Assembly (NCBI GenBank): GCA_051645705.1
Contig: JBOFBU010000002.1
Location: 372,001 to 436,000, forward strand
Source: UBA710 sp051645705
Lineage (GTDB): Bacteria; Bacillota_I; Bacilli_A; Mycoplasmatales; Metamycoplasmataceae
Direction of reading: 5' to 3'
DNA: 64,000 nt
This document shows, one piece after another, positions 55,951-64,000 of this stretch. Each line of letters starts with the position of its first letter. Position 1 is the stretch's first letter. The translations under genes were made by a program, and so were the position numbers. The notes under the pieces were generated by a model. It worked only from the letters and a program-made list of their open reading frames with translations. It was not told the DNA's origin and ran no database searches.

Positions 55951-56790
55951 TTATTTATTAATAATTATTTCATTAACTATATTTGAAAAAACTTTTCTTT
56001 TTATAATTTTATCATTTTCAACTAGTATAAATGCAAAGTATGAATTTTCTCAAATTAAACCATTTATTCCATTTTTTAAATTCCATTCTTTCTTTATAAA
56101 ACCATTCATAAAAAACTTAACTTCTTCTACATTTGAAAAATTAATTGTTTTAAATGAGAATAATAAACTATAAGGAATTGGTTTTTCTAAAAATTCATTA
56201 CCTATTCCATTTACAATAGTTCTTTCAAGATTACTCATATAGCAACCACATTTTAATTTTTGTCCTATATCATAAATTAATGATCTTATATATGTTCCAT
56301 TTGAAACCTCTACAGAAAAAGAAAAAGATTTTTTATCATAATGTAGAAGTTCGATATTAAATATTTCTATTGGTGATGGTTCAAAAACAAAATCTTTTCC
56401 TTTTCTTGCTAGTTCATATCCTCTTTTACCATTAATTTTTTTAGCAGAAAATTTTGGAGGAATTTGTAAGCTTTTTCCCAAAAAAGAATTTAAGCATTCA
56501 TTTAATTCTTCTTTTGTAGGGATATAATTAGAAAAGGGAATTATTTCTCCTTCACTATCATATGTATCAGAAATAGAACCAATAACAGCTTCTGCAATAT
56601 ATTTTTTTGTTTTATTTTCTATAAATTCTAAAATTTTTGTATCATTTTCTGTAGCAACCAAAAGAAGACCTGATGCAAGCGGATCTAATGTTCCTGAATG
56701 ACCAATTTTTTTATAATTATTTTTTCTTGAAAAATCTTTAATAGCCTTAAAAGAAGATAAACCCTTTTCTTTTTTAATTACAGTTATCAT
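55951..56790 (-). CDS. truB: tRNA pseudouridine-55 synthase
   Basis: 279 residues. The catalytic motif is GHSGTLDPLASGLL with the nucleophile Asp. KIGHSG, YELARKG and NGTYIRSL are also typical. It makes the T-loop pseudouridine of all tRNAs. It lies in the row truB-HAD-ribF, similar to the truB-ribF pairing of Firmicutes. One tryptophan at 56050 is TGA. Confidence 0.95.
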
Positions 56791-56791
56791 T

Positions 56792-57868
56792 TTATTTTTT
56801 AATTTTTAATATAGGAAGATTTAAGTCTATATATATATCTTTTTGAAGTTTTTTATTTTCACCTTTTGCAAAATAATCTTTTCAACCAGAACTACTACTA
56901 AAAGAAGTTAAAGAATCTTTTGTTGATAACTTTATAAAAAATTTATATTGATCATTAGCAACTTTTTTCATGTCTAAAGCAAAAAATTTTCTTGTTTGTT
57001 TTTCTTTTGAAGAAACATAACCACTTTCTACTATATTATCATTTTCTAAATAAAGATTAAAGTTTGATTGAATAGGAACGGAAATAATTTTTCTATTAGC
57101 ATTGTCTCAATATCTAGTTGTACTTTGATATTGAAAATATTTTCGAGCAAGCTCTTTTCTTTCTGTGGTTGGTTGACTATTAATTATTTTTTCTTGGTCA
57201 CTATTAAGACTTACATTTCTATATATTGAAACAGGTTTTTCTATTCCTTTTTCATCTTGGAAAAGACTTAATAATTGAGAACCTTCTTGAATTTGATAAG
57301 AATATTCTCATCAATATTTAGGATTTATAGAATTAATTTCATAATTATTTAATATTTTTATTTCAATATTAATAATACTGTCTATTAATTTTTGAAGATT
57401 AACAAAAGTTTGAGTATCTTTTCCGCTATCAGTTGAGTTTCCAGGAGTATCATCGTCAATCATCTTTTCATATGCTCTATAATTCTCATCAATATTTGAT
57501 AAAGAAATAGCAATTCCACTTTCATTATAAATATTTCTATATATATTACTTAAATCTTTCAATAAGAAGATTTTTAAAACAGATTGATTTTTTTCTTTAT
57601 CAATTTCGTTTTTAATTAAAGCATTTAAACTATCAAGGGATTCTTTTTTTCCATTAAAAAATGTTTTATTTAGCTCATTTTCAATATTAAAGGGAGGATT
57701 TTGACCAACAATTAAATAATTAAATACTTCAGAATAAGTTGTTTTATTTACATTGGCATTAACATCGTCTTCTATATTATTAATAGATGAAGAACAAGAA
57801 GAAGTTAAAGCAATTGGCAAAATAACAGCACTACTTATCAATAATGGAATAAACATTTTTTTAAACAT
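56792..57868 (-). CDS. lipoprotein of unknown function
   Basis: 358 residues. The signal peptide ends LTSSC with Cys25. The mature part is Asn/Ile/Lys-rich and soluble; no domain recognised. A WW pair at 57308 includes one TGA. Its stop is 1 base before the truB ATG, so truB-HAD-ribF might be read from this gene's promoter. Confidence 0.8.
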
Positions 57869-57911
57869 ATTTATAATTTTACATTAATAAAAAAAACAAA
57901 AAATAAAAAAA

Positions 57912-57938
57912 ATAGCAATTAAATAGTAACAGTGCTAA
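57912..57938. promoter_or_regulatory. CIRCE-like operator (HrcA binding site)
   Basis: ATAGCAATT-N9-CAGTGCTAA, against the consensus TTAGCACTC-N9-GAGTGCTAA: 13 or 14 of 18 bases agree and the 9-base spacer is exact. It lies just upstream of the dnaK -10 box, so HrcA would block polymerase. Confidence 0.75.
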
Positions 57939-57947
57939 TTTTTATTG

Positions 57948-57953
57948 TATAAT
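57948..57953 (+). promoter_or_regulatory. -10 box of dnaK
   Basis: TATAAT, 40 bases before the dnaK ATG and 10 bases after the CIRCE element. Confidence 0.65.
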
Positions 57954-57993
57954 TATGATTAAATAAAAAAATATTTATATAAAGGAGGCCAAC

Positions 57994-59802
57994 ATGGCAA
58001 AAGAAAAAATTATAGGTATAGATTTAGGTACAACAAACTCTGTTGTAGCAGTTATTGAAAATGGTGAGCCAATTGTTCTAGAAAATCCAGCAGGAAAAAG
58101 AACAACTCCATCAGTTGTAGCTTTTAAAAATGATGAAATCATTGTTGGAGAAATAGCCAAAAGACAATTACAAACAAACCCAGACAGTATTGCTTCTATT
58201 AAAAGAAAAATGGGTACAAATGAAAAAACAAAAATAAATAAAAAAGAATATAAACCAGAAGAAATTTCGGCAATGATCTTATCTTATTTAAAAGAATATG
58301 CTGAAAAAAAAGTTGGTTCTAAAATTACTAAAGCAGTTATTACAGTTCCCGCTTATTTTGATAATGCACAACGTGAATCAACAAAAATCGCAGGGAAAAT
58401 CGCAGGATTAGAAGTTTTAAGAATTATTAATGAACCTACAGCCGCTGCATTAGCATTCGGACTAGATAAAAAAGATAAATCCTTAAAAGTATTAGTATAT
58501 GACCTTGGAGGAGGAACATTTGACGTTTCTGTTCTTGAATTAGAAGATGGAACTTTTGAAGTTCTTTCAACATCAGGAGATAACCATTTAGGTGGAGATG
58601 ATTGAGATAATAAAATAGTTAATTGATTAACTGATAAAATTAAAAAAGAATACAATTTTGATGCAACCAAAGATAAAATGGCTATGTCAAGACTTAAAGA
58701 AGAAGCTGAAAGAACAAAAATAAATCTTTCAGGTGAAATGAAAACAGAAATTAATTTACCATTTTTAGCTATGACTCCAAAAGGACCATTAAATATTGAA
58801 TTAGAATTAACAAGAGCAGAATTTGATAAAATGACTTCTGATTTAGTAGATAGAACAAGAAAACCTATTGAAGATGCTTTAAAAGAAGCAAAATTAAAAA
58901 AAGAAGATATTGATGAAATTCTTTTAGTTGGTGGATCAACAAGAATACCAGCTATTCAAACAATGATTCAACATACATTAAATAAAAAACCAAACCATAC
59001 AATTAACCCTGATGAAGTTGTTGCTATAGGAGCAGCAATTCAAGGTGGAGTTTTAGCAGGAGATATTTCAGATGTTTTATTATTAGACGTTACTCCATTA
59101 ACTTTAGGATTAGAAACAGAAGGTGGAATAGCAACTCCTTTAATATCTAGAAACACAACAATTCCAGTTACAAAATCACAAACTTTTTCAACTGCAGCAG
59201 ATAATCAATCAGAAGTTACTATAAATGTTGTTCAAGGTGAAAGACAATTTGCAAGAGATAATAAAACATTAGGTCAATTTAATTTAGGTGGTATTGAGCC
59301 AGCTCCTAGAGGAATTCCTCAAATTGAAGTTAGTTTTTCAATTGATGTTAACGGAATTATAAAAGTTACAGCAAAAGATAAAAAAACAAATAAAGAAAAT
59401 ACAATTTCTATTACAAATTCAACTTCATTAACTCCTGAAGAAATTGAAAAAATGGTTAAAGATGCTGAAGAAAATAAAGAAGCTGATCAAAAAAGAAAAG
59501 AAGATCAAATGATTATTATTAAAGCAGAATCTTTAATAAATCAACTTGAAAAATCAATTTCTGATCAGGGAGAAAATATTGATGAAGCTTCAAAAGAATC
59601 ATATAATAAAGAAATTGAAGAATTAAGAACTTTAATTAATCAAAATAAAATTGATGAACTTAAAACAAAAATAGAACAAATTGAAAGTATTGTTGAACAA
59701 TTTTCACAACAAAGTGCTCAAAATGCATATGCCAATAATCAAAGCGAACATATAGTTGAAGATGAAAATGATGCTATTGAACCAGAAGTAGAAGAACAAT
59801 AA
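57994..59802 (+). CDS. dnaK: chaperone DnaK (Hsp70)
   Basis: 602 residues. The ATPase domain has IGIDLGTTNS, VYDLGGGTFDVS and LVGGSTRIPAIQ; the substrate domain and lid follow, ending in acidic residues. AAAGGAGG is a strong ribosome site. It has no hrcA, grpE or dnaJ beside it, though a CIRCE site is upstream. The J-protein at 24.2 kb is a possible partner. Confidence 0.98.
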
Positions 59803-59804
59803 AA

Positions 59805-60353
59805 TTATTTTTCAATTAAAAAATAAACTAAAACTGAACCAAAAGTTTTAGTTTTTTTTATATCTCATTTTAATAATAAAAAAGAACTAATATCAATGTT
59901 TCATTCAATAATAATTTGGCCATTTTTATTTAATAGTTTTTTCTCATAAATTTTATTTAAAACTTCTTCTAATAAAGGAAAACTTGAAAATGGCGGATCT
60001 ATATAAATAAAATCAAATTTTATTTCATTCTTTATTTTATTTAAAAAAAATATTATATCTTCATTTGCTAAATAATAATTTGAAACATTAAGACTTTCTA
60101 AATTTTTTTTTGTAACATTAAAAACTTCTTTATCTTTTTCAACTACATATGCATTTTGAGCATCTCTTGAAAGGAATTCCCCTGTTATAATTCCTGAACC
60201 TGAAAAACAATCAAGAATAACTTTATCCTTAATTTCATAATTAATAATATTAAAAATACTTTCTCTAACTCGATCCATAGTTATTCTAGTTTTACTTTTA
60301 TTAGGTTCTTCAAAAATTCTTCTTTTAAAATTGCCACTAATTATTCTTATCAT
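59805..60353 (-). CDS. rsmD: 16S rRNA (guanine-966-N2)-methyltransferase RsmD
   Basis: 182 residues. It starts MIRIISGNFKRR, has RVRESIFNII, the SAM loop LDCFSGSGIITGEFL and the catalytic DPPF (in FIYIDPPFSSF). It methylates G966 of 16S rRNA. The last 31 residues follow a TGA tryptophan. Its stop is 2 bases from the dnaK stop, so the dnaK terminator lies inside its coding sequence. Confidence 0.93.
59826..59859 (+). terminator. intrinsic terminator of dnaK
   Basis: A 10-bp stem AACTAAAACT/AGTTTTAGTT with a T run, within the opposing rsmD gene. Confidence 0.85.
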
Positions 60354-60386
60354 ATTTAATATATTACATTATAGATATTAATAAAT

Positions 60387-60392
60387 TATAAT
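60387..60392 (+). promoter_or_regulatory. -10 box of folC
   Basis: TATAAT 8 bases before the ATG at 60401. Confidence 0.6.
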
Positions 60393-60400
60393 TATTAAAT

Positions 60401-61519
60401 ATGCAAAAAATTATAGATATTAAAGAAATTTTTAATTTTACTTATAAACAAGATAATGAAGAAGTAATTTTCATTATTAAGGATTTAGGTTTAAAAATGA
60501 ATTATAAAAAAATTCATGTTGTAGGAACAAATGGAAAAGGAACAACATGTAAATTTCTATCTGATAATTTCTCAAAAAATAATATTTCTAATGGTAGTTT
60601 TACTTCACCACATCTTTTAAGTCCTACAGAAAGAATAAAACTAAATTCAAAAGAAATATCTAATAATGATTTATTAGAAAAAATTAATTTTATTTTAAAA
60701 AAATATCAAGAAAAAAATTTTAATTTTTTTTCTTTAATGTTATTGGCATCATTGATTTTTTTTGAAGAAAAAAAACCTGAAATTGTTATTTTTGAGGCAG
60801 GGATTGGAGCAAAAAAAGATATTGTTAATATTCTTGATTTTGATTTTACAATTTTTACTTCTATTAGTATTGATCACCAAGAAATTTTAGGAAACAGTAT
60901 TAATAAAATTTCTAAAGATAAATCAGAAGCTATAAAAGGAAAAACAAAAGTTTATATACCTTCTAATTTGAATTCAATTTCTCTTCAAATAATACTTAAT
61001 AAAATAAAAAACAACAAAAATAGTTTTTTCTTGGTTCCAATTCCAAAAAAAGAAAAAAATATATACCTAATAAATTTTTTAGTAGTAGAATTTTTTTTAA
61101 AAAACGAATTGAACATAAAAGCTATAATGACATCTCTAAGCAAGGGAAGACTTACAAAAGAAAATATTAATGGCAAAATTTGTTATTTAGATGTTTCTCA
61201 CAATTATGATGGAATTAAAAAAACTCTTTCGTTATTACCTAATAAAAATGTTCTTTTTGTTATATCATTAACAAAAAGAAACGATATAGAAAAAATAATG
61301 AATTTATTTAAAAATAAAAACAATATTTTTATATATGAAAATAGCAGTAAAAAAGCTTTAAAAATAGAAGACTATCCAAAAAACTTTCCAATAATAGAAA
61401 ATTTGAATAATTTTATAAAAGAAATAAATAAAATAAAAGAAACAATTATTTTTTTAGGTTCTCATTACTTTGTATCAGATATTTATGAAATAATAAAGGA
61501 GGGAAAAAATGAAAAATAA
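60401..61519 (+). CDS. folC: folylpolyglutamate synthase/dihydrofolate synthase-like ligase
   Basis: 372 residues, somewhat short. The Mur-ligase P-loop is VVGTNGKGTTC, then TSPHLLSPTERIKL and SIDHQEILGNSI. It adds glutamates to folates, trapping them in the cell. The last domain is Lys/Asn-rich but has LDVSHNYDG. It overlaps the next ECF gene by 11 bases. Confidence 0.92.
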   Translation: MQKIIDIKEIFNFTYKQDNEEVIFIIKDLGLKMNYKKIHVVGTNGKGTTCKFLSDNFSKNNISNGSFTSPHLLSPTERIKLNSKEISNNDLLEKINFILKKYQEKNFNFFSLMLLASLIFFEEKKPEIVIFEAGIGAKKDIVNILDFDFTIFTSISIDHQEILGNSINKISKDKSEAIKGKTKVYIPSNLNSISLQIILNKIKNNKNSFFLVPIPKKEKNIYLINFLVVEFFLKNELNIKAIMTSLSKGRLTKENINGKICYLDVSHNYDGIKKTLSLLPNKNVLFVISLTKRNDIEKIMNLFKNKNNIFIYENSSKKALKIEDYPKNFPIIENLNNFIKEINKIKETIIFLGSHYFVSDIYEIIKEGKNEK

Positions 61520-62381
61520 AAAAATATCCGAATACTTCTCTTTAAATACGTTTGAAATTTGTTTAATGGGAATTTTATTAGCTTGTTATTTAATTATAGA
61601 GTGATTTAATTCACAAGTCCTTGTTGGTCCGTTTAACATAGTTACTAGTTTTATTTTTTTCATTTTATCAGGAATAATTTTTGGTCCTTTTAAAGGAGCA
61701 ATTTTTTCTTTTTTTCTTGATACATTTTATCAGCTTGTTTCAGGGGGAATAAGTTTTTGAATGTGACAATATGCAATAGTTCCTATTTTTGTTTCTTTAT
61801 TATCCTGATTTTTATTTTATTTTTTTAATAAATTAAATACAAATGAATCTAATAATATAGCCATTTCATTAAATTCTAAAAATGAGAAGAATACTTATAA
61901 AGAAAAATTTTTATTTTTAGATAAAACAAAACTTCCACTTTTAATACTTTTAGGATTAACAATCATTTACTTAGCTACTATTTTGTCTTTATATAACAAT
62001 ATAAGTAATTATGAAAAAGAGCCAGTAAATCCATATGTAAGTATTATTATTACAAGTATTATTTTTGTAGGAATATTTTTATCATATTTTGTTTTTTATT
62101 TCTTATGAAAAAAAACAAATAATATAATGTATTTAAATATTATTAATCAAGTTATTATAGTTGCAACTGTTTTTGTTTTATTTAGATGATTTTGAGGAAC
62201 ATACGCTTTTATAGCATTTTCTGAACAATTTCTTTCAGCTACAAAAAAACCATTTATAACAATTATGCTAGGAATTTCTTTTAAATCAATTTTTACAATT
62301 CCAATTTTTAGCATAATAATAATCAAATTAAATAGTGTTATTTTAGTTTTAAAAGAAAAATTTAGTAGAAATAACTTATAA
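61509..62381 (+). CDS. ECF transporter S component, probably folate
   Basis: 290 residues. N-terminal helices with FIFFILSGIIFGPFKGAIF and FFLDTFYQL match folate-type S components. A polar loop is inserted at residues 105-140. The pairing with folC (11-base overlap, GGAGG before the ATG) is the main reason for suggesting folate (FolT-like). Tryptophans are mostly TGA, which hides it entirely under the standard code. Confidence 0.78.
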
Positions 62382-62413
62382 TTTTTAATTGAAATAGTTG
62401 ATAATATATAAAT

Positions 62414-63112
62414 ATGTTAACAGATAATTTTGATAAAGAATATTATAAAGTTTTAAAACGTTTTGATGAAATATGTAAAATTAATAATTTTTGATATTCT
62501 TTAGGAGATATAACATTATTATCTGCAGTTACAAATTCTTTGCACTATAAAAGAAATAAAATTATTGACATTTTTATTACAATAGAAACATTAAGAGAAC
62601 TTGAAAAAAAATATAATAATAATCTTATAAGTCCTTATACAGAAAGTAGTTTTTTTCTTTTAACTCCTCGTTTTAAATTCGATAATTCAGATATAACAAT
62701 AAATTTGATAATTATTACACCAACTTCTATTGAAAAAGTTTTAAAAATTAAAAAACTTAAATATAAAATTAAATATTTTTACGGAAATTATTTAGGAAAT
62801 CAAAAAGAAAATAATTTTCAGACTAAATTCTTCTTTCTTTCTTTTAAATTATTTCCTTGAATTAAATTTAGTCCTCTTTCTTATTTTGAAATCTACGATG
62901 ATTTATATGAAGAAAAACACCAAGGATTTTTTTTAATAAATAATTTTTTAGAATCAATCAATTTAAATTGAATTCCAAATATTAATTTCAAAAGAAATAC
63001 TGTTAATTTTTTAGGATTAGAACTTTATATTTTTGAAGAAGCAAATTCATTTTTAACTAATAAATATGGAAAAAATTTTAATGTTAATCCTAAGATAATA
63101 AATAATATTTAA
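62414..63112 (+). CDS. LicD-like protein with degenerate active site
   Basis: 232 residues. RFDEICKINNFWYSLGDITLL is close to the LicD start, but the GTLLGAVRH and DDDID motifs are reduced to DITLLSAVT and NKIIDIF. LicD proteins attach phosphocholine to glycans or lipids; this one would lack metal-binding acids. It may be a relative with a new role. Assignment is by pattern and weak. Confidence 0.5.
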
Positions 63113-63969
63113 TAGTCATCATATTTATTTTCACCTATTTTATAGTCTTCAACAATTTTGCAATTACTAATTTTAATAATTCTTGTAGCATATTTTATAA
63201 TTTGCATATCATGAGTTACAAGAATAATTGTTTTATTATTTTCAACATTTATTTTTTTTAAAATAGAAAGAATATTTTGTGAAGATTGAGGATCTAAAGA
63301 AGCGGTCGGCTCATCTGCAAAAATAATATTAGAATTTTTAGCAAGAGCTCTTAAAATAGAAATACGTTGTTGCTGTCCACCTGACATTTCATTTGGATAT
63401 TTGTAAATTATATCTTGTAGACCAAACTCTTTAATTAAGGGTTCAATTAAAATTTTTTTATTTATATCTTTTTGAAGATAAGCTCCAGTTTCAATATTTT
63501 CTTCACCAGTTAAATTATTTAACAAATTATATGATTGAAAAATAAATGAAACATTTTCTCTTCTAAATTTTAAAAGTTCATTTTGTGTTAAATAAGGAAG
63601 ATTTTTATTTTCTACAATTACATTTCCTACTGAAGGACGATCAAGACCTGAAAGTATATTTAAAAGAGTAGATTTACCAGATCCCGAAGCACCTAAAAGA
63701 ATAACAAATTCTCCTCTTTCAATCTTTAAAGAAATATTTGATAAAGTTTTAACTAATTTAACTTTGTCAATAAAAAATTTTGAAACATTTTCAAGTTCTA
63801 TTATGTAATTTTTTTCATTTTTTCTTAACTCTTGACCATCAAATTTTCTTCTATGATTATTATTATATGAAAAAGTTTTTTTATCTTTTTTGTTCAAAAT
63901 AACAAGCTGGGTATTAATATCTAATTTTCCAGTTTTATAAAACGTTTTAACAATATTTTTATTTTTCAT
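63109..63969 (-). CDS. ABC transporter ATP-binding protein (MacB/LolD-like)
   Basis: 286 residues. The first 50 residues are a charged extension; the ABC domain has Walker A LGASGSGKST, signature MSGGQQQR, Walker B NIIFADEPTASLDP and H-loop VTHD. The type serves MacB/FtsX-like permeases that handle peptides or lipoproteins. Its permease would lie to the right, outside or upstream. AAAGGGG precedes the ATG. Confidence 0.92.
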   Translation of the reverse strand: MKNKNIVKTFYKTGKLDINTQLVILNKKDKKTFSYNNNHRRKFDGQELRKNEKNYIIELENVSKFFIDKVKLVKTLSNISLKIERGEFVILLGASGSGKSTLLNILSGLDRPSVGNVIVENKNLPYLTQNELLKFRRENVSFIFQSYNLLNNLTGEENIETGAYLQKDINKKILIEPLIKEFGLQDIIYKYPNEMSGGQQQRISILRALAKNSNIIFADEPTASLDPQSSQNILSILKKINVENNKTIILVTHDMQIIKYATRIIKISNCKIVEDYKIGENKYDDY

Positions 63970-64000
63970 TTATTTCCCCTTTAATAATAATATAGGTTTA

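Noticed and set aside
1..64000. Many ORFs broken by TGA, looking like frameshifted or decayed genes
   Set aside because: Frames continue exactly across each TGA and the codon falls where Trp is expected (e.g. SerRS WLPSEQ), so this is the mycoplasma code, not decay.

Overview
This window is typical of a wall-less mollicute (Mycoplasma sensu lato). The DNA is extremely A+T-rich. Almost every conserved protein (ThrRS, SerRS, PolC, DnaK, PTS enzyme II, Pgi and others) reads in one frame only if TGA is tryptophan. There are many short lipoproteins, ECF vitamin transporters and an isolated 5S rRNA gene. Gene content fits a hominis/synoviae-type mycoplasma better than a pneumoniae-type one, but I cannot name the species. 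All coordinates below join the pieces that TGA codons would otherwise split.

Layout. 1-4.6 kb: end of an SGNH hydrolase gene, ylxM, an hprK-lgt-trxB operon, tRNA-Leu(CAA). 4.6-12.9 kb: a PH-like protein, thrS, a membrane protein, manA, thiT under a TPP riboswitch, upp, pyrH-frr-cdsA, nadE. 12.95-13.1 kb: an unassigned small RNA or leader with its own promoter and terminator. 13.1-24.1 kb (minus strand): ECF S component, a four-gene nucleoside-type ABC importer (lipoprotein, double ATPase, two permeases, one with a very long charged tail), thiI, an EzrA-like protein, a purine permease. 24.2-30.0 kb: a membrane-anchored J-protein, a large lipoprotein, a TIR-like protein, a membrane protein, a glycosyltransferase. 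30.0-42.5 kb (minus strand): 5S rRNA, dUTPase, greA, a membrane methyltransferase-like protein, a DUF1292 protein, PTS EIICBA, yaaA-dnaN with DnaA boxes, SRP RNA, pgi, an S1 protein, degV, an OmpR-type regulator, RNase J, def. 42.5-48.8 kb: serS, a degenerate coaX, polC. 48.9-57.9 kb: a lipoprotein, rpsP-rplS-rpmH-rnpA-yidC, trmD, ribF, a HAD phosphatase, truB, a lipoprotein. 57.9-64 kb: CIRCE-dnaK, rsmD, folC plus an ECF S component, a LicD-like protein, an ABC ATPase.

How it works together. The genes cover translation (synthetases, ribosomal proteins, TrmD, TruB, ThiI, Def, Frr), replication (DnaN, PolC), RNA decay (RNase J, RNase P protein), lipid and lipoprotein assembly (CdsA, Lgt, YidC), sugar entry (PTS EII, Pgi, ManA, HprK) and scavenging of vitamins and nucleobases (ThiT, other ECF S components, Upp, ABC importer, purine permease). 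A recurring feature is a TATAAT box only 6-11 bases before the start codon with no Shine-Dalgarno sequence, which predicts many leaderless mRNAs. Regulatory items that stand out are a TPP riboswitch, a CIRCE operator, an OmpR-type DNA-binding protein (rare in mycoplasmas) and the unassigned RNA near nadE. I see no CRISPR array, insertion sequence or prophage.
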